The position numbers and the translations under genes are program-made. From positions 930,001 to 994,000 of the forward strand of contig NZ_NIDE01000001.1 of assembly GCF_002197845.1 (NCBI RefSeq): a stretch of DNA of 64,000 nt. Reading direction: 5' to 3'. The stretch comes from Fimbriiglobus ruber. GTDB lineage: Bacteria > Planctomycetota > Planctomycetia > Gemmatales > Gemmataceae. Of the stretch, positions 44,355-52,489 are shown in pieces. A model generated the notes under the pieces. It was given only the letters and a program-made list of their open reading frames with translations, had not been told where the DNA came from and made no database searches. How positions within the stretch are numbered: the stretch's first letter is position 1; each line of letters opens with the position of its first letter.

Positions 44355-45122
44355 TCAGCCGCCTGCCCGCTTTACTTTGTACCCGAGCTTTTCCAATTCG
44401 ACTGTCAGCCGGTCTCGCTGGTCGCCCTGGATTTCGATTACGCCGTCCTTGACCGTGCCCCCCGTGCCGCACTTCGATTTGAGCATGGTAACTAATTCCT
44501 GAAGGGCGGCTTCGTTCAAGGGCAGGTCTTGGACGAGGGTGACGCCTTTCCCGCCGCGGCCCTTGGTTTCTCGCGCGAGGCGGGCGACCGTCCCCTTTTT
44601 GGGCGGACTGCCCGCGAGCGGTACGGGCGGCGGGGCAGGGGGGGCGTCCGAGAACCCGGCCGGCGGCGCGGGAACAGGACCGGCGCCGGCCCGCATCACC
44701 CGCGCGAACAGGTCGCTGACACGCCGCTCGATCAACGCGACCTGGACAGTGCTTTCGGGAACCGTTGCGATGTTCCAATACTCAATTGCCGCGGCTCGAT
44801 CGGGGAACTGCCGTTCCAAAAATGGTGCGTGTTCCACACGGTGGATTGCGACCACGTGAGCCGCCCCGGCAAAATCATCGACCACGACGGTTTTGGGCGA
44901 ACGCGCGTCGTCACCCCGAACGCCTTGCGAACGCAGCACGGTGGCGAGTGCCGGATTCATGCCCGTTTTGGTATTGGGGCTGACCGCCAGTCCGCGCGAG
45001 GTGGGAGCCCACGTTAGCCCCATCTTTGCCGCGAGGGAGGCGAACAACAACTCAGCCGCCCGGCACCGGGAGAAGTTGGCAGACCCAAGAAACAGCACGA
45101 TTTTCGGCCCGCGCGGCGGCAT
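44355..45122 (-). CDS. Fusion: LMW protein-tyrosine-phosphatase-like domain + SUI1/eIF1-like (YciH) domain
   Basis: The protein has 255 residues from the Met at 45122 (MPPRGPKIVLFLGSANFSRC). The N-terminal ~140 residues follow low-molecular-weight tyrosine phosphatases: FLGSANFSRCRAAELLFASL, then LATVLRSQGVRGDDARSPKT. In the CX5R loop, Gly13 replaces the nucleophilic Cys while Arg19 stays. A Pro/Ala linker (about 145-174) leads to a SUI1/YciH-type domain (175-255): KGTVARLARETKGRGGKGVT, TMLKSKCGTGGTVKDGVIEI and LTVELEKLGYKVKR. SUI1 domains act on ribosomal initiation; the phosphatase half is probably a non-catalytic binding module. The frame is continuous across the join. It follows folA by 11 nt. 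Confidence 0.82.
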   Translation of the reverse strand: MPPRGPKIVLFLGSANFSRCRAAELLFASLAAKMGLTWAPTSRGLAVSPNTKTGMNPALATVLRSQGVRGDDARSPKTVVVDDFAGAAHVVAIHRVEHAPFLERQFPDRAAAIEYWNIATVPESTVQVALIERRVSDLFARVMRAGAGPVPAPPAGFSDAPPAPPPVPLAGSPPKKGTVARLARETKGRGGKGVTLVQDLPLNEAALQELVTMLKSKCGTGGTVKDGVIEIQGDQRDRLTVELEKLGYKVKRAGG

Positions 45123-45133
45123 GAGACGTGACC

Positions 45134-45736
45134 TCAAGTAGTCCCGTTTTGAATCGATTCCCACGTCCACGCAGGACCGCTTTCCGTGCGGTCCAATATC
45201 AAAATGCGGCAGGCGTGGGCGTTTTTTTCGTCCGCCGGGAAAACAGTTTCGGACGTAGCCGTGAACGGGTAGTGTGCGAACTTTTCGGTCGGGAATCGGG
45301 TCGTTCCCGCGAATTCGCCGTCCACAAGAGTTAGGTAGACGCGGTCCGCGCGGGGGAAGAAGACCCGGTAAATCTCGGCCCCGCCGATGACCATGACTTC
45401 GTTCCCACCGGTCCGCTTAAGCTCTTCTACCGCCTGAGTGATCGCGGCTGCTGGCGTGTTCACGACGCAAGTATCGTCCGCCCGGTAATCGGGGTTGTGG
45501 GTGAGGACGATGTTGAATCGGCCGGGCAGCGCGCGGCCGATGCTGTCTCGCGTTTTCCGGCCCATGACGATCGGTTTACCCATCGTGACCGCCCGGAACC
45601 GCCGCAAATCTCCGGGCAGGTGCCAGGGGAGCCCGGTGTCGGTGCCGATCAACCCGGTCCGGTCCGAAGCCACGATTAGTGAAACTCGGAGCGCCGGATC
45701 GATCCGTCCCGCATCGAAAATGGCGGACTCGTTCAA
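45134..45736 (-). CDS. folA: Dihydrofolate reductase
   Basis: The protein has 200 residues with the DHFR pattern VSLIVASDRTGLIGTDTGLP WHLPGDLRRFRAVTMGKP (substrate and NADPH sites; W-H-L-P-G-D with the catalytic Asp), VMGRKTRDSIGRALPGRF, NEVMVIGGAEIYRVFFPRAD and LTLVDGEFAGTTRFP. It reduces dihydrofolate with NADPH. The start overlaps the thyA stop by 4 nt (ATGA), so the two are translated together. ThyA produces the dihydrofolate that this enzyme recycles. The N-terminus is ~15 residues longer than in short DHFRs, and the C-terminus has an extra ~20 residues. Confidence 0.94.
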   Translation of the reverse strand: MNESAIFDAGRIDPALRVSLIVASDRTGLIGTDTGLPWHLPGDLRRFRAVTMGKPIVMGRKTRDSIGRALPGRFNIVLTHNPDYRADDTCVVNTPAAAITQAVEELKRTGGNEVMVIGGAEIYRVFFPRADRVYLTLVDGEFAGTTRFPTEKFAHYPFTATSETVFPADEKNAHACRILILDRTESGPAWTWESIQNGTT

Positions 45737-46602
45737 ACCGCCACCTCACCACGCAACGCGGGGTGTGGCTCATAGCCTTCCACACGGATCTGTTCCGCCC
45801 GGATGAGTTTGACTTGTTCGACATCCAGGCTGGTAATCGCCGGATCAAGGACTAGCTTCGGCCGCGGGCGGTGTGCGCGGGTGAGCTGTTCCTCGACCTG
45901 CGGGATGTGGTTCTCGTAAATGTGGGCGTCGCCGATCGAGTGAACGAAGTCGCCGACGCCGAGACCGGTGACTTGTCCGACGAGATGGGTGAGTAATGCG
46001 TATGAGGCGATGTTGAACGGGACGCCGAGGAACATGTCGGCCGACCGCTGGTACATCTGGCACGAGAGCCGGCCGGCGGTGACGTTGAACTGGGCGAGCG
46101 TGTGGCACGCGCTCGGACCGCGGAGCCGTTCGACGTCGGCCGGGTTCCACGCGCTGACGATGAGCCGGCGGGCGGCGTGGTGCTGGGGGTTCGCAACGAC
46201 CGCCCGGATATCGTTGACAAGTTTGGCGATCTGGTCGATCGTGCGAATGCCGTTAGCCGAGGGATCGGCCGTCTGCCAGTTTCGCCACTGTTGACCGTAG
46301 ATCGGCCCGAGTTCACCGGTTGCGGGGTCGGCCCATTCGTTCCAGATGGTAACGCCCTGGGCGGTCAGCTCGTTGTTGTTCGTCGACCCGCTCAAGAACC
46401 AGAGCAGTTCGACGGCGACGGCCCGGAACGGGACGCGCTTCGTGGTGACGAGGGGAAACCCGGCCCGGAGGTCGTACCGGGCCTGCATTCCGAAGAGGCT
46501 TTTGATCCGTGGCCGCGTCCCGGTTGATTGCAAAACCGCTCGCTGATCCTTCCAGTCGCCGTGATCGAGGATCTGCCGGAGCTGGGCGTGGTACGCGTCC
46601 AT
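45733..46602 (-). CDS. thyA: Thymidylate synthase
   Basis: The protein has 289 residues with the ThyA motifs: RTGTRPRIKSLFGMQARYDL, VAVELLWFLSGSTNNNELTA, WNEWADPATGELGPIYGQQW, GPSACHTLAQFNVTAGRLSC (nucleophile Cys before His), QMYQRSADMFLGVPFNIASY and DFVHSIGDAHIYENHIPQVE. It methylates dUMP with methylene-tetrahydrofolate, yielding dTMP and dihydrofolate. It is the first gene of a folate unit with folA (4-nt overlap) and probably the fusion gene at 44355. The start MDAYHAQLRQILDHGDWKDQ fits the family. Confidence 0.96.
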   Translation of the reverse strand: MDAYHAQLRQILDHGDWKDQRAVLQSTGTRPRIKSLFGMQARYDLRAGFPLVTTKRVPFRAVAVELLWFLSGSTNNNELTAQGVTIWNEWADPATGELGPIYGQQWRNWQTADPSANGIRTIDQIAKLVNDIRAVVANPQHHAARRLIVSAWNPADVERLRGPSACHTLAQFNVTAGRLSCQMYQRSADMFLGVPFNIASYALLTHLVGQVTGLGVGDFVHSIGDAHIYENHIPQVEEQLTRAHRPRPKLVLDPAITSLDVEQVKLIRAEQIRVEGYEPHPALRGEVAV

Positions 46603-46670
46603 AGGGGAACCATAAGCGGATCAAATGCCGGTCAAAAGGACATCGGAGCGGTCGGCCGCGCGATTCGCGA

Positions 46671-47021
46671 TCAGCCGGTCACCTTCGCCAAGGCTTCGCT
46701 CAAGGCCGATCCGGTAGCCGGCGTGGTTGCCGTCACGACCGCCAGCCAGCCCTTCAAGCGCCCGGCATTGGGCTTGGCCTGAGTCAGTTCGTCGCGGATC
46801 TCGTTGAGCGCGTTCGCCACGCACTTTACTTCCCGTTCGGGCAAGTTCGCCGAAGTCAGCGCGGAAAGGCCGGTCGACAGGGCGGTTTTGTAATCCGCGG
46901 CGAGCGGGGATTTTTCGATCGAAGCCGTCAGGATGGACACGATTTGTGTTGTCGTTAAGACCGGGCGACCGCCCGTAGTCGCGGTTACCTGGCCGGAAAG
47001 ACTATGGATGTTTTCGTTCAT
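46671..47021 (-). CDS. Small hypothetical protein, mostly helical
   Basis: The protein has 116 residues from the Met at 47021 (MNENIHSLSGQVTATTGGRP); the frame opens earlier but that part lacks coding character. The pattern is helical with conserved-looking turns (LTTTQIVSILTASIEKSPLA, NLPEREVKCVANALNEIRDE, SALSEALAKVTG). There is no signal or membrane segment. I do not recognise a family. It lies between thyA and tRNA-Gly and may be transcribed with the folate genes, as the thyA start is 68 nt downstream of its stop. Confidence 0.6.
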   Translation of the reverse strand: MNENIHSLSGQVTATTGGRPVLTTTQIVSILTASIEKSPLAADYKTALSTGLSALTSANLPEREVKCVANALNEIRDELTQAKPNAGRLKGWLAVVTATTPATGSALSEALAKVTG

Positions 47022-47160
47022 CGTCTGCTCCACGGTTAAGTCGTTACCGGCGGGCGAGGTGGCTCCGAGTCGGCACAATTGTTTGTATTCGAGAACCGGC
47101 GGCTTGTAACCCGAAACTTCCCCTTGTGTTCGCTGCGGCCGGCATTAAAATCGTGAACGT

Positions 47161-47231
47161 GCGGGATTGGTATATCGGCTGTGCCCAGCCTTCCCAAGGC
47201 TGTGAGACGAGTTCGACTCTCGTATCCCGCT
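47161..47231 (+). tRNA. tRNA-Gly (anticodon CCC)
   Basis: The 71-nt sequence folds well. Acceptor stem GCGGGAT (47161-47167) pairs with ATCCCGC (47224-47230), with T47231 as discriminator. The anticodon stem CAGCC/GGCTG holds loop TTCCCAA, giving anticodon CCC. The T arm is ACGAG-TTCGACT-CTCGT. The D arm is short (3 bp, GTA/TGC), with GG in its loop. The CCA end is not encoded. It reads GGG codons. The only tRNA seen in the window. Confidence 0.94.
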
Positions 47232-47473
47232 CTCTTAAAGCCTTACAGAACAAGTATTTACGGCAAGCATATCTACGTGTCAATTTTGCGGGCTCAATCG
47301 GGAATAAGTGCGGGACAAAAAGCCGCTGAAAAATACCGACCTCAAATCTTCCGGTTCACAGTCCGACCAATCAACGCCTGAGTTGCCTGTACTTCTTGGC
47401 GATGTCTTTTTGCGACTCGCCCGACAAGGTTGTCGAATTGCTGGCGACAAAACCAAAGGAGTGAAGTTGTCCG

Positions 47474-47521
47474 TCCCGAACGGCTGTGAGATCATGTGAA
47501 GAAGAACACAGCCGTTCGGGA
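47474..47521. repeat. 15-bp inverted repeat overlapping the ribosome-binding site of the LRR gene
   Basis: Arms 47474-47488 and 47507-47521 are exact reverse complements with an 18-nt loop. The downstream arm ends in CGGGA, and the GGGAGG site (47518-47523) for the ATG at 47529 lies partly in it. Folding would hide the ribosome-binding site. It may be a translational control or the terminator of an upstream transcript that reads through the tRNA. The rest of 47232-47473 has no supported gene. Confidence 0.65.
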
Positions 47522-47528
47522 GGTCGTC

Positions 47529-48827
47529 ATGCGTCTACTTGTGGTCGCCCTCTGCGTCCTCATCGTAGTGTCTGTCGTCCGGGCTGACGATGCCGAAGAT
47601 GCTGCTGTGAAAGCAGTGCAACGGCATGGAGGAAAGGTCGAACAGGGTGGGAAAGTTGTGTCGTTTCACTGGTCAAATGTGTGCGACACTGATCTTAATG
47701 AATTGGTCGCTCTCAAGAGGCTGGCCGTCCTCGACCTCAGTTTCACGCCGGTGACCGACGGTGCGGTGAAGGAACTGGTCGCTCTCAAGGGGCTGACCAG
47801 CCTCAACCTTGCACACACGAAAGTGACGGACGCCGGGGTGAAGGAATTGGTCGCACTCAAGGGACTGACCAACCTCAACCTCGCAAACACGCAATTTCCG
47901 GTGACGGACGCCGGGGTGAAGGAACTGATCGCTCTCAAGGGACTGACCAGCCTCAACCTTGCACACACGAAGGTGACGAACGTCGGGGTGAAGGAACTGG
48001 TCGCTCTCAAGGGGTTGACCAGCCTCTCCCTTGCACACACGAAGGTGACGAACGCCGGGGTGAAGGAACTGACGGCTCTCAAGGGGCTGACCAGCCTCGA
48101 CCTTGGTTACACGGAGGTGACGGACGCCGGGGTGAAGGAATTGGTCGCTCTCAAGGGACTGACCAACCTCGACCTCGGTTTCACGCCGGTGACGGACGCT
48201 GCGGTGAAAGAACTGTCGGCTCTCAAGGGACTGACCAACCTCAATTTTTTGTTCACGAAGATAACAGACGCCGGGGTCAAGGAACTGACCGCTCTCAAGG
48301 GACTGACGAACCTTAATCTCGGTTTCACGCCGGTGACGGACGGTGGGGTGAAGGAACTGACCGCTCTCAACGAGCTGACCAACCTCAACCTTTCGGGCGC
48401 GAAGATAACGGACGCCGGGGTCAAGGAACTGGCCGCTCTCAAGGGACTGACCGACCTCGATCTAGGGGGCACGGGAGTGACAGACGCCGGGGTCAAGGAA
48501 CTGGCCACTCTCAAGAGGCTGACCAGCCTTGGCCTTCGTTCCACAGCCGTGACGGATGCCGGGGCGAAGGAACTGGCCGCTCTCAAGGGACTGACCGACC
48601 TCGATCTTCGTTTCACGGAGGTAACGGACGCCGGGGTGAAGGAACTGGCCGCTCTCAAGGGACTGACCAACCTCAACCTTGCACACACAAGGGTGACGGA
48701 TGCCGGGGCCAAGCAATTGGTATCTATCAATAGCTTAACTGAACTTGATGTTAGAAACACAAAAGTAACAGTCGAATTAAAGGCCATATTTCTGCAAGCA
48801 CTTCCAACGTGCAGAGTCCATCGTTAA
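47529..48827 (+). CDS. Exported leucine-rich-repeat protein
   Basis: The protein has 432 residues from the ATG at 47529 (GGGAGG upstream), with a signal peptide (MRLLVVALCVLIVVSVVRA). After a short N-terminal region come 15 LRR units of 24 residues with the consensus LVALKGLTSLNLAHTKVTDA then GVKE. Unit 3 has a 2-residue (6-nt) insertion. The last unit is divergent and caps the fold before TCRVHR. The repeats are so similar in DNA that expansion by recombination is likely. Such proteins bind other proteins; a partner or target is not shown. The start overlaps the 47474-47521 hairpin region. Confidence 0.9.
   Translation: MRLLVVALCVLIVVSVVRADDAEDAAVKAVQRHGGKVEQGGKVVSFHWSNVCDTDLNELVALKRLAVLDLSFTPVTDGAVKELVALKGLTSLNLAHTKVTDAGVKELVALKGLTNLNLANTQFPVTDAGVKELIALKGLTSLNLAHTKVTNVGVKELVALKGLTSLSLAHTKVTNAGVKELTALKGLTSLDLGYTEVTDAGVKELVALKGLTNLDLGFTPVTDAAVKELSALKGLTNLNFLFTKITDAGVKELTALKGLTNLNLGFTPVTDGGVKELTALNELTNLNLSGAKITDAGVKELAALKGLTDLDLGGTGVTDAGVKELATLKRLTSLGLRSTAVTDAGAKELAALKGLTDLDLRFTEVTDAGVKELAALKGLTNLNLAHTRVTDAGAKQLVSINSLTELDVRNTKVTVELKAIFLQALPTCRVHR
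47703..48770 (+). repeat. Tandem 72-nt coding repeats (15 copies)
   Basis: Each 72-nt unit encodes one 24-residue LRR. Blocks such as GGTCGCTCTCAAGGGACTGA and GACGGACGCCGGGGTGAAGG recur almost unchanged; one unit carries a 6-nt insertion. The similarity suggests recent unit duplication or gene conversion. Confidence 0.85.
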
Positions 48828-48947
48828 ACGAACATTTTCCATTCAGGCTTTATGCTAAAAGCCTCTCAACTATACACCTGATCCTCACGAGAACCGGACT
48901 CCTGCGGATTTTTTGTTCTCACACGGCTACATATCGCTATTTGCCAA

Positions 48948-49574
48948 TCAGCCTGGCACGCCGTTGATTTGTCGTTCCCTCGCGGCTGGTCTTACGCGTT
49001 CGCCGGTGGTGCCGGAGGAGACGCCGGCACAGTAAACGATTAGCATCTCGATTGGGTACGGGTTCGGATTGTCGAACCGGTGCGGCACCGTCCCGTCGAA
49101 GTAGACGCTGTCTCCCGTCTCTAACCGAAGGTGCTGGTCCCCGTAGTGGAAGTCGACGCAGCCGTTTAGGACCAGGAGAAATTCTTCCCCCTCGTGTCCC
49201 AGCGCTTCCGCCCGCGGGTTGCCTGGGGGCACCTCGACGACGAAGGGCTCCATTAACTTGCCCGGACGCTTGTGAGCCAGTGAATGGTAAATGAACTTTG
49301 AACCGGGACCGTCGCGGCGGACCGCCTTCCGCTCGCTCGGGCGGACGTGAACGAGGGGCGGTTGCTCGTCGAGCCCCCGGACGAGGTCGCTTAACGTCGT
49401 CCCCAACGCCACCGCGATCCGTTCGAGTGCCGGCAGGGACGGAGTGACACGAAAGTTCTCAACTTTGGAAAGTTGACTCCGGGTTAACCTGGCCTGGGTG
49501 GCGACTTCTTCCAGGGTCATGCGTCGGTCAGTCCGTAAGCGCTGGATTCGCTGGCCGAGTTCGACAAGGTTCAT
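48948..49574 (-). CDS. XRE-type transcription regulator with a C-terminal cupin domain
   Basis: The protein has 208 residues from the Met at 49574 (MNLVELGQRIQRLRTDRRMT). The N-terminal helix-turn-helix (about 1-65) shows LEEVATQARLTRSQLSKVEN, then PSLPALERIAVALGTTLSDL. A cupin barrel follows (about 110-190): LMEPFVVEVPPGNPRAEALG, HEGEEFLLVLNGCVDFHYGD and SVYFDGTVPHRFDNPNPYPI, with His/Glu/His ligand positions. Such proteins repress or activate genes in response to a small molecule bound in the cupin. No obvious operator was found, and its regulon may be elsewhere; the adjacent pseudopilin gene is divergent and is a candidate target. Confidence 0.9.
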   Translation of the reverse strand: MNLVELGQRIQRLRTDRRMTLEEVATQARLTRSQLSKVENFRVTPSLPALERIAVALGTTLSDLVRGLDEQPPLVHVRPSERKAVRRDGPGSKFIYHSLAHKRPGKLMEPFVVEVPPGNPRAEALGHEGEEFLLVLNGCVDFHYGDQHLRLETGDSVYFDGTVPHRFDNPNPYPIEMLIVYCAGVSSGTTGERVRPAARERQINGVPG

Positions 49575-49800
49575 CGTGAAGTGGGGATTTTTTGGAATAA
49601 AGAGACGCTTTGACGCTCCCATGAAGTCTAAGTCAAAACGAACCGCCCGCCAATGCGGGACAGTCAAGTTGTTGTTGCCCACGTCGTATCTTCACACCAA
49701 CTTAACATAAACTTTGTTGCGTACCGCTCAACAAAGCGTCATCATGTGGCCATGCCCGGCGCAGTGTTTGCGCCGCGCCCACTGTTCGGAGGAGTAGGCC

Positions 49801-50817
49801 GTGTTTTTCACAGGTGCCGTCCGCCGCGGATTTACGCTCATCGAACTGTTGGTCGTGATCGCGATCATCGCCATTTTGATCGGGCTCTTGCTGCCCGCCG
49901 TGCAGAAAGTCCGTGAGGCCGCTGCCCGGGCCAAGTGCCAGAACAACCTCAAGCAACTCGCTCTCGGGTTGCACAACTACCACTCGGCTATGAGCATGTT
50001 CCCGGCCGGGACGATTAACACCAGTCCGGCCGCTCCACCAGTCGCCGCGGGCGACGACCCCAACGGCCGCAACGGCGACGGCGCCCCCGGCATCGGTGGA
50101 CCGTGGATCTGTTACATCCTGCCGCATATCGAACAACCGGCTCTGTACTCTAACTTTATGTTAATCGTGAGTCAACGACCGGAGGTGGTCGATTGGTTCG
50201 GGAATGCGACCTACGCGGCGACCCCGATCGGGAACACGCACCTCAAAGCGATGGACTGCCCGTCTCACCCGTATACCGATGAGTTGATGGCCAACGGCAC
50301 CGGGATGGAAGACCTGGCGCGCGGTAACTACGCGGCTTGCTACGGGAAGGGCGGGTACGGGACGGCGCAGACGAGCGATCCGACGATTGGTGGGATTTTC
50401 GGCAACAACTCGAAGGTTCGGATCGAGGACATCGCCGACGGCAGTTCTCAGACGCTCATGTTGAGCGAGCTGAAGTATCGTCAGCCGAGCACCAACGGGC
50501 CGTCGTCTCAGGACTCGCGTGGGTGCTGGGGGTACGGCACGATGGGCGGCGATACCTTCAGTGCCGAGACTGGCCCAGACTCGACGGTCGGCGACGGCGT
50601 TTGGGGCTGCCGGTCGATGCCGTCGGAAGGGATGCCGTGTACTCAGGTCGGTTCGCCGTATTCGGGCATGTTCGCGGCCGCCCGGAGCTACCACAACGGC
50701 GGGGTGATCGTCGCGATGGGTGACGGGAGTGTCCGCTTCGTCGCCGATAGCATCGCTCTGACCACGTGGCAGGCGATGGGGACGCGCGGCGGGGGCGAGG
50801 TCATCTCGGACCAGTAA
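49801..50817 (+). CDS. DUF1559 type II secretion-like pseudopilin
   Basis: The protein has 338 residues with a prepilin signal ([20 protein letters not shown]; cleavage before Phe, Glu5 present) and the planctomycete DUF1559 domain: [40 protein letters not shown], then [35 protein letters not shown] and the end [20 protein letters not shown]. It would be processed by a prepilin peptidase and assembled in a secretion or surface filament. The start is GTG with GGAGGAG upstream. A putative lipoprotein gene follows 86 nt downstream. Confidence 0.92.
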   Translation: MFFTGAVRRGFTLIELLVVIAIIAILIGLLLPAVQKVREAAARAKCQNNLKQLALGLHNYHSAMSMFPAGTINTSPAAPPVAAGDDPNGRNGDGAPGIGGPWICYILPHIEQPALYSNFMLIVSQRPEVVDWFGNATYAATPIGNTHLKAMDCPSHPYTDELMANGTGMEDLARGNYAACYGKGGYGTAQTSDPTIGGIFGNNSKVRIEDIADGSSQTLMLSELKYRQPSTNGPSSQDSRGCWGYGTMGGDTFSAETGPDSTVGDGVWGCRSMPSEGMPCTQVGSPYSGMFAAARSYHNGGVIVAMGDGSVRFVADSIALTTWQAMGTRGGGEVISDQ

Positions 50818-50902
50818 CCGTCTTTCGTCGCGCTCGACTCACTAAAGTCGGGCGCGCTCACTCGAACCTGTTACCCATCGCTGACACCCGGGAGTGATTG
50901 AA

Positions 50903-51421
50903 ATGGCGCGTTTGATCCGTTGGCGGTGTTGGGCGGTCGGAGCCGCGATTGTGGGGCTTTTGCTTCCCTCGGGATGTGGCGATTCCATCAAGGTCTATCC
51001 CGTCCGGGGGAAGGTGACATTTGAAGGGAAGCCACTCGTTGGCGGCGGATCGATCGCCCTCGTTCCGATCGGAACACAACGCGGCAAAACGGCGGGCGGC
51101 GAGATCGGCCCCGACGGCTCGTTTGAACTCATGACGCACAAGCCGGGCGACGGGTCGATGACCGGTGAATTTCGCGTCGTCGTGATCCAACAGGGCGACA
51201 AGGAGCCGTCGATTTCGCAAGACGGCGAGAAAGCCAAGAAGGTGATTTCGACCGTCGCGAAGGAAGACCGAATCCCGGCGATTTACTCGGACCACTACAA
51301 GACGCCTTTGACCGCCACGGTCGAGGCCAAGTCGGTCAACGAATTGAATATCGACCTCAAGCGGAGTGCAACGGGGGCGACCGGCGAAGATTTCGGCCCC
51401 AAACGAAGTGGCGGGGCGTAG
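50903..51421 (+). CDS. Putative lipoprotein, transthyretin/carboxypeptidase-regulatory-like
   Basis: The protein has 172 residues from the ATG at 50903 (GGGAG 8 nt upstream). It has an N-terminal signal with a lipobox-like end (LIRWRCWAVGAAIVGLLLPS then GCGDS). The mature part begins VYPVRGKVTFEGKPLVGGGS and has a short Greek-key layout (GEIGPDGSFELMTHKPGDGS, EFRVVVIQQGDKEPS), as in small planctomycete lipoproteins that accompany DUF1559 genes. The end is charged (KRSATGATGEDFGPKRSGG). The role is unknown. It is likely in one transcript with the upstream pseudopilin. Confidence 0.8.
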   Translation: MARLIRWRCWAVGAAIVGLLLPSGCGDSIKVYPVRGKVTFEGKPLVGGGSIALVPIGTQRGKTAGGEIGPDGSFELMTHKPGDGSMTGEFRVVVIQQGDKEPSISQDGEKAKKVISTVAKEDRIPAIYSDHYKTPLTATVEAKSVNELNIDLKRSATGATGEDFGPKRSGGA

Positions 51422-51469
51422 CCTTCATTTCCGTTGGACCACGCTGTCCAAGGTGGAACCATCGCAGCC

Positions 51470-52456
51470 GTGTCCGCCACCCTCACTCAGAACAAGCCCG
51501 CGGCCACCGCTCCCAGATCGGCGACCCGCGGGTGGCTCTTCGGACCGTGGTTCGATTTGCTTTTCGTCGCGAACCTGGCCTGGCCGCTTATCGCATTCGC
51601 ACAAGTGGGCGACGATTTCGGCGGCCGACCGGGCGTCCAGTTTTGGCAACTCTACTACGTCACGACGCCCCACCGTTGGATCACACTGTTCATCGTTTTT
51701 TTCGACCGCGAACGATTTGCCCAGAAGCGGTGGACATTCCTGGTGCTACTGGTCGGAGTGACTGTTGGATGTATCGGCGTTCGGATTACGACCGGTGCTT
51801 TAACCTGTTTGTTAACGATCGACTACATCTGGAACGCCTGGCATTTTGCGGCGCAACACCACGGGGTCTATCGGCTTTATCAGCGCCTCGGTGGTGTGCG
51901 ACCGACGGCCGGTGTCGCGGTCGAAAAGTGGGTGATGCGGCTGTTCTTGCTGTACGTCGCCGTGCGGGTCGCCCTCGCGACACGGCCGGACGCGGGCCTC
52001 GAAGAAACATTGTGGGTGGTTGATTGGATCGCGGCCGCACTCCCCGGTTGGCTCATATTTCGGGCGGTGACCCGGCAGTGGTCGGGAGCCCGGGGCGGGC
52101 TCGTTTACTTGTTGAGCGTCAGCGGGCTTTACCTCGGCTTGTTGTGGGCCGTCCATGAACGGCGATTAGGGCTCGCCCTCTCACTCGCGACCGCGTCCGC
52201 CCTGTTCCACGCGATCGAATACCTGTCCCTCGTGACCTGGATGGTCCGGCGCCGACACGCGTCTGGTGGGACGGGATTGCTCGCCTATTTCGTGCCGCGT
52301 TGGGGGGCCACGCTAGTCATCTTTATGACCATGCTCGGAGCCGTCGGTTGGCTCATGGACCAGCGACTCGTCGAACTCTGGCTCCTCGTTAATGTCGTGA
52401 TCGCGTTCCTGCACTATGCCTACGACGGCTTGATTTGGCGGCGGTCCTCTCTGTGA
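51470..52456 (+). CDS. Multi-pass membrane protein of unknown function
   Basis: The product has about 328 residues if the GTG at 51470 is used; a TTG at 51434 is an alternative. About eight hydrophobic helices are visible, among them WFDLLFVANLAWPLIAFAQV, LLVGVTVGCIGVRITTGALT, LVYLLSVSGLYLGLLWAVHE and VNVVIAFLHYAYDGLI. Histidines near membrane faces (WHFAAQHHGVYRLY, FHAIEYLSLVTW, FLHYAYDG) could bind metal or heme. I do not recognise the family. It lies between the lipoprotein gene and a TPR membrane-protein gene on the same strand. Confidence 0.75.
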   Translation: MSATLTQNKPAATAPRSATRGWLFGPWFDLLFVANLAWPLIAFAQVGDDFGGRPGVQFWQLYYVTTPHRWITLFIVFFDRERFAQKRWTFLVLLVGVTVGCIGVRITTGALTCLLTIDYIWNAWHFAAQHHGVYRLYQRLGGVRPTAGVAVEKWVMRLFLLYVAVRVALATRPDAGLEETLWVVDWIAAALPGWLIFRAVTRQWSGARGGLVYLLSVSGLYLGLLWAVHERRLGLALSLATASALFHAIEYLSLVTWMVRRRHASGGTGLLAYFVPRWGATLVIFMTMLGAVGWLMDQRLVELWLLVNVVIAFLHYAYDGLIWRRSSL

Positions 52457-52489
52457 GACCTCGAACCCGGATACCAAACAGGCTCCGTG

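Noticed and set aside
47308-47499. 63-codon plus-strand frame after tRNA-Gly
   Set aside because: It starts with GTG without a ribosome site and ends inside the 47474-47521 hairpin. It could be a gene fragment, but support is too weak.
47703-48770. Regular 72-nt spacing resembling an array
   Set aside because: The whole unit is coding (leucine-rich repeats), without distinct spacers.
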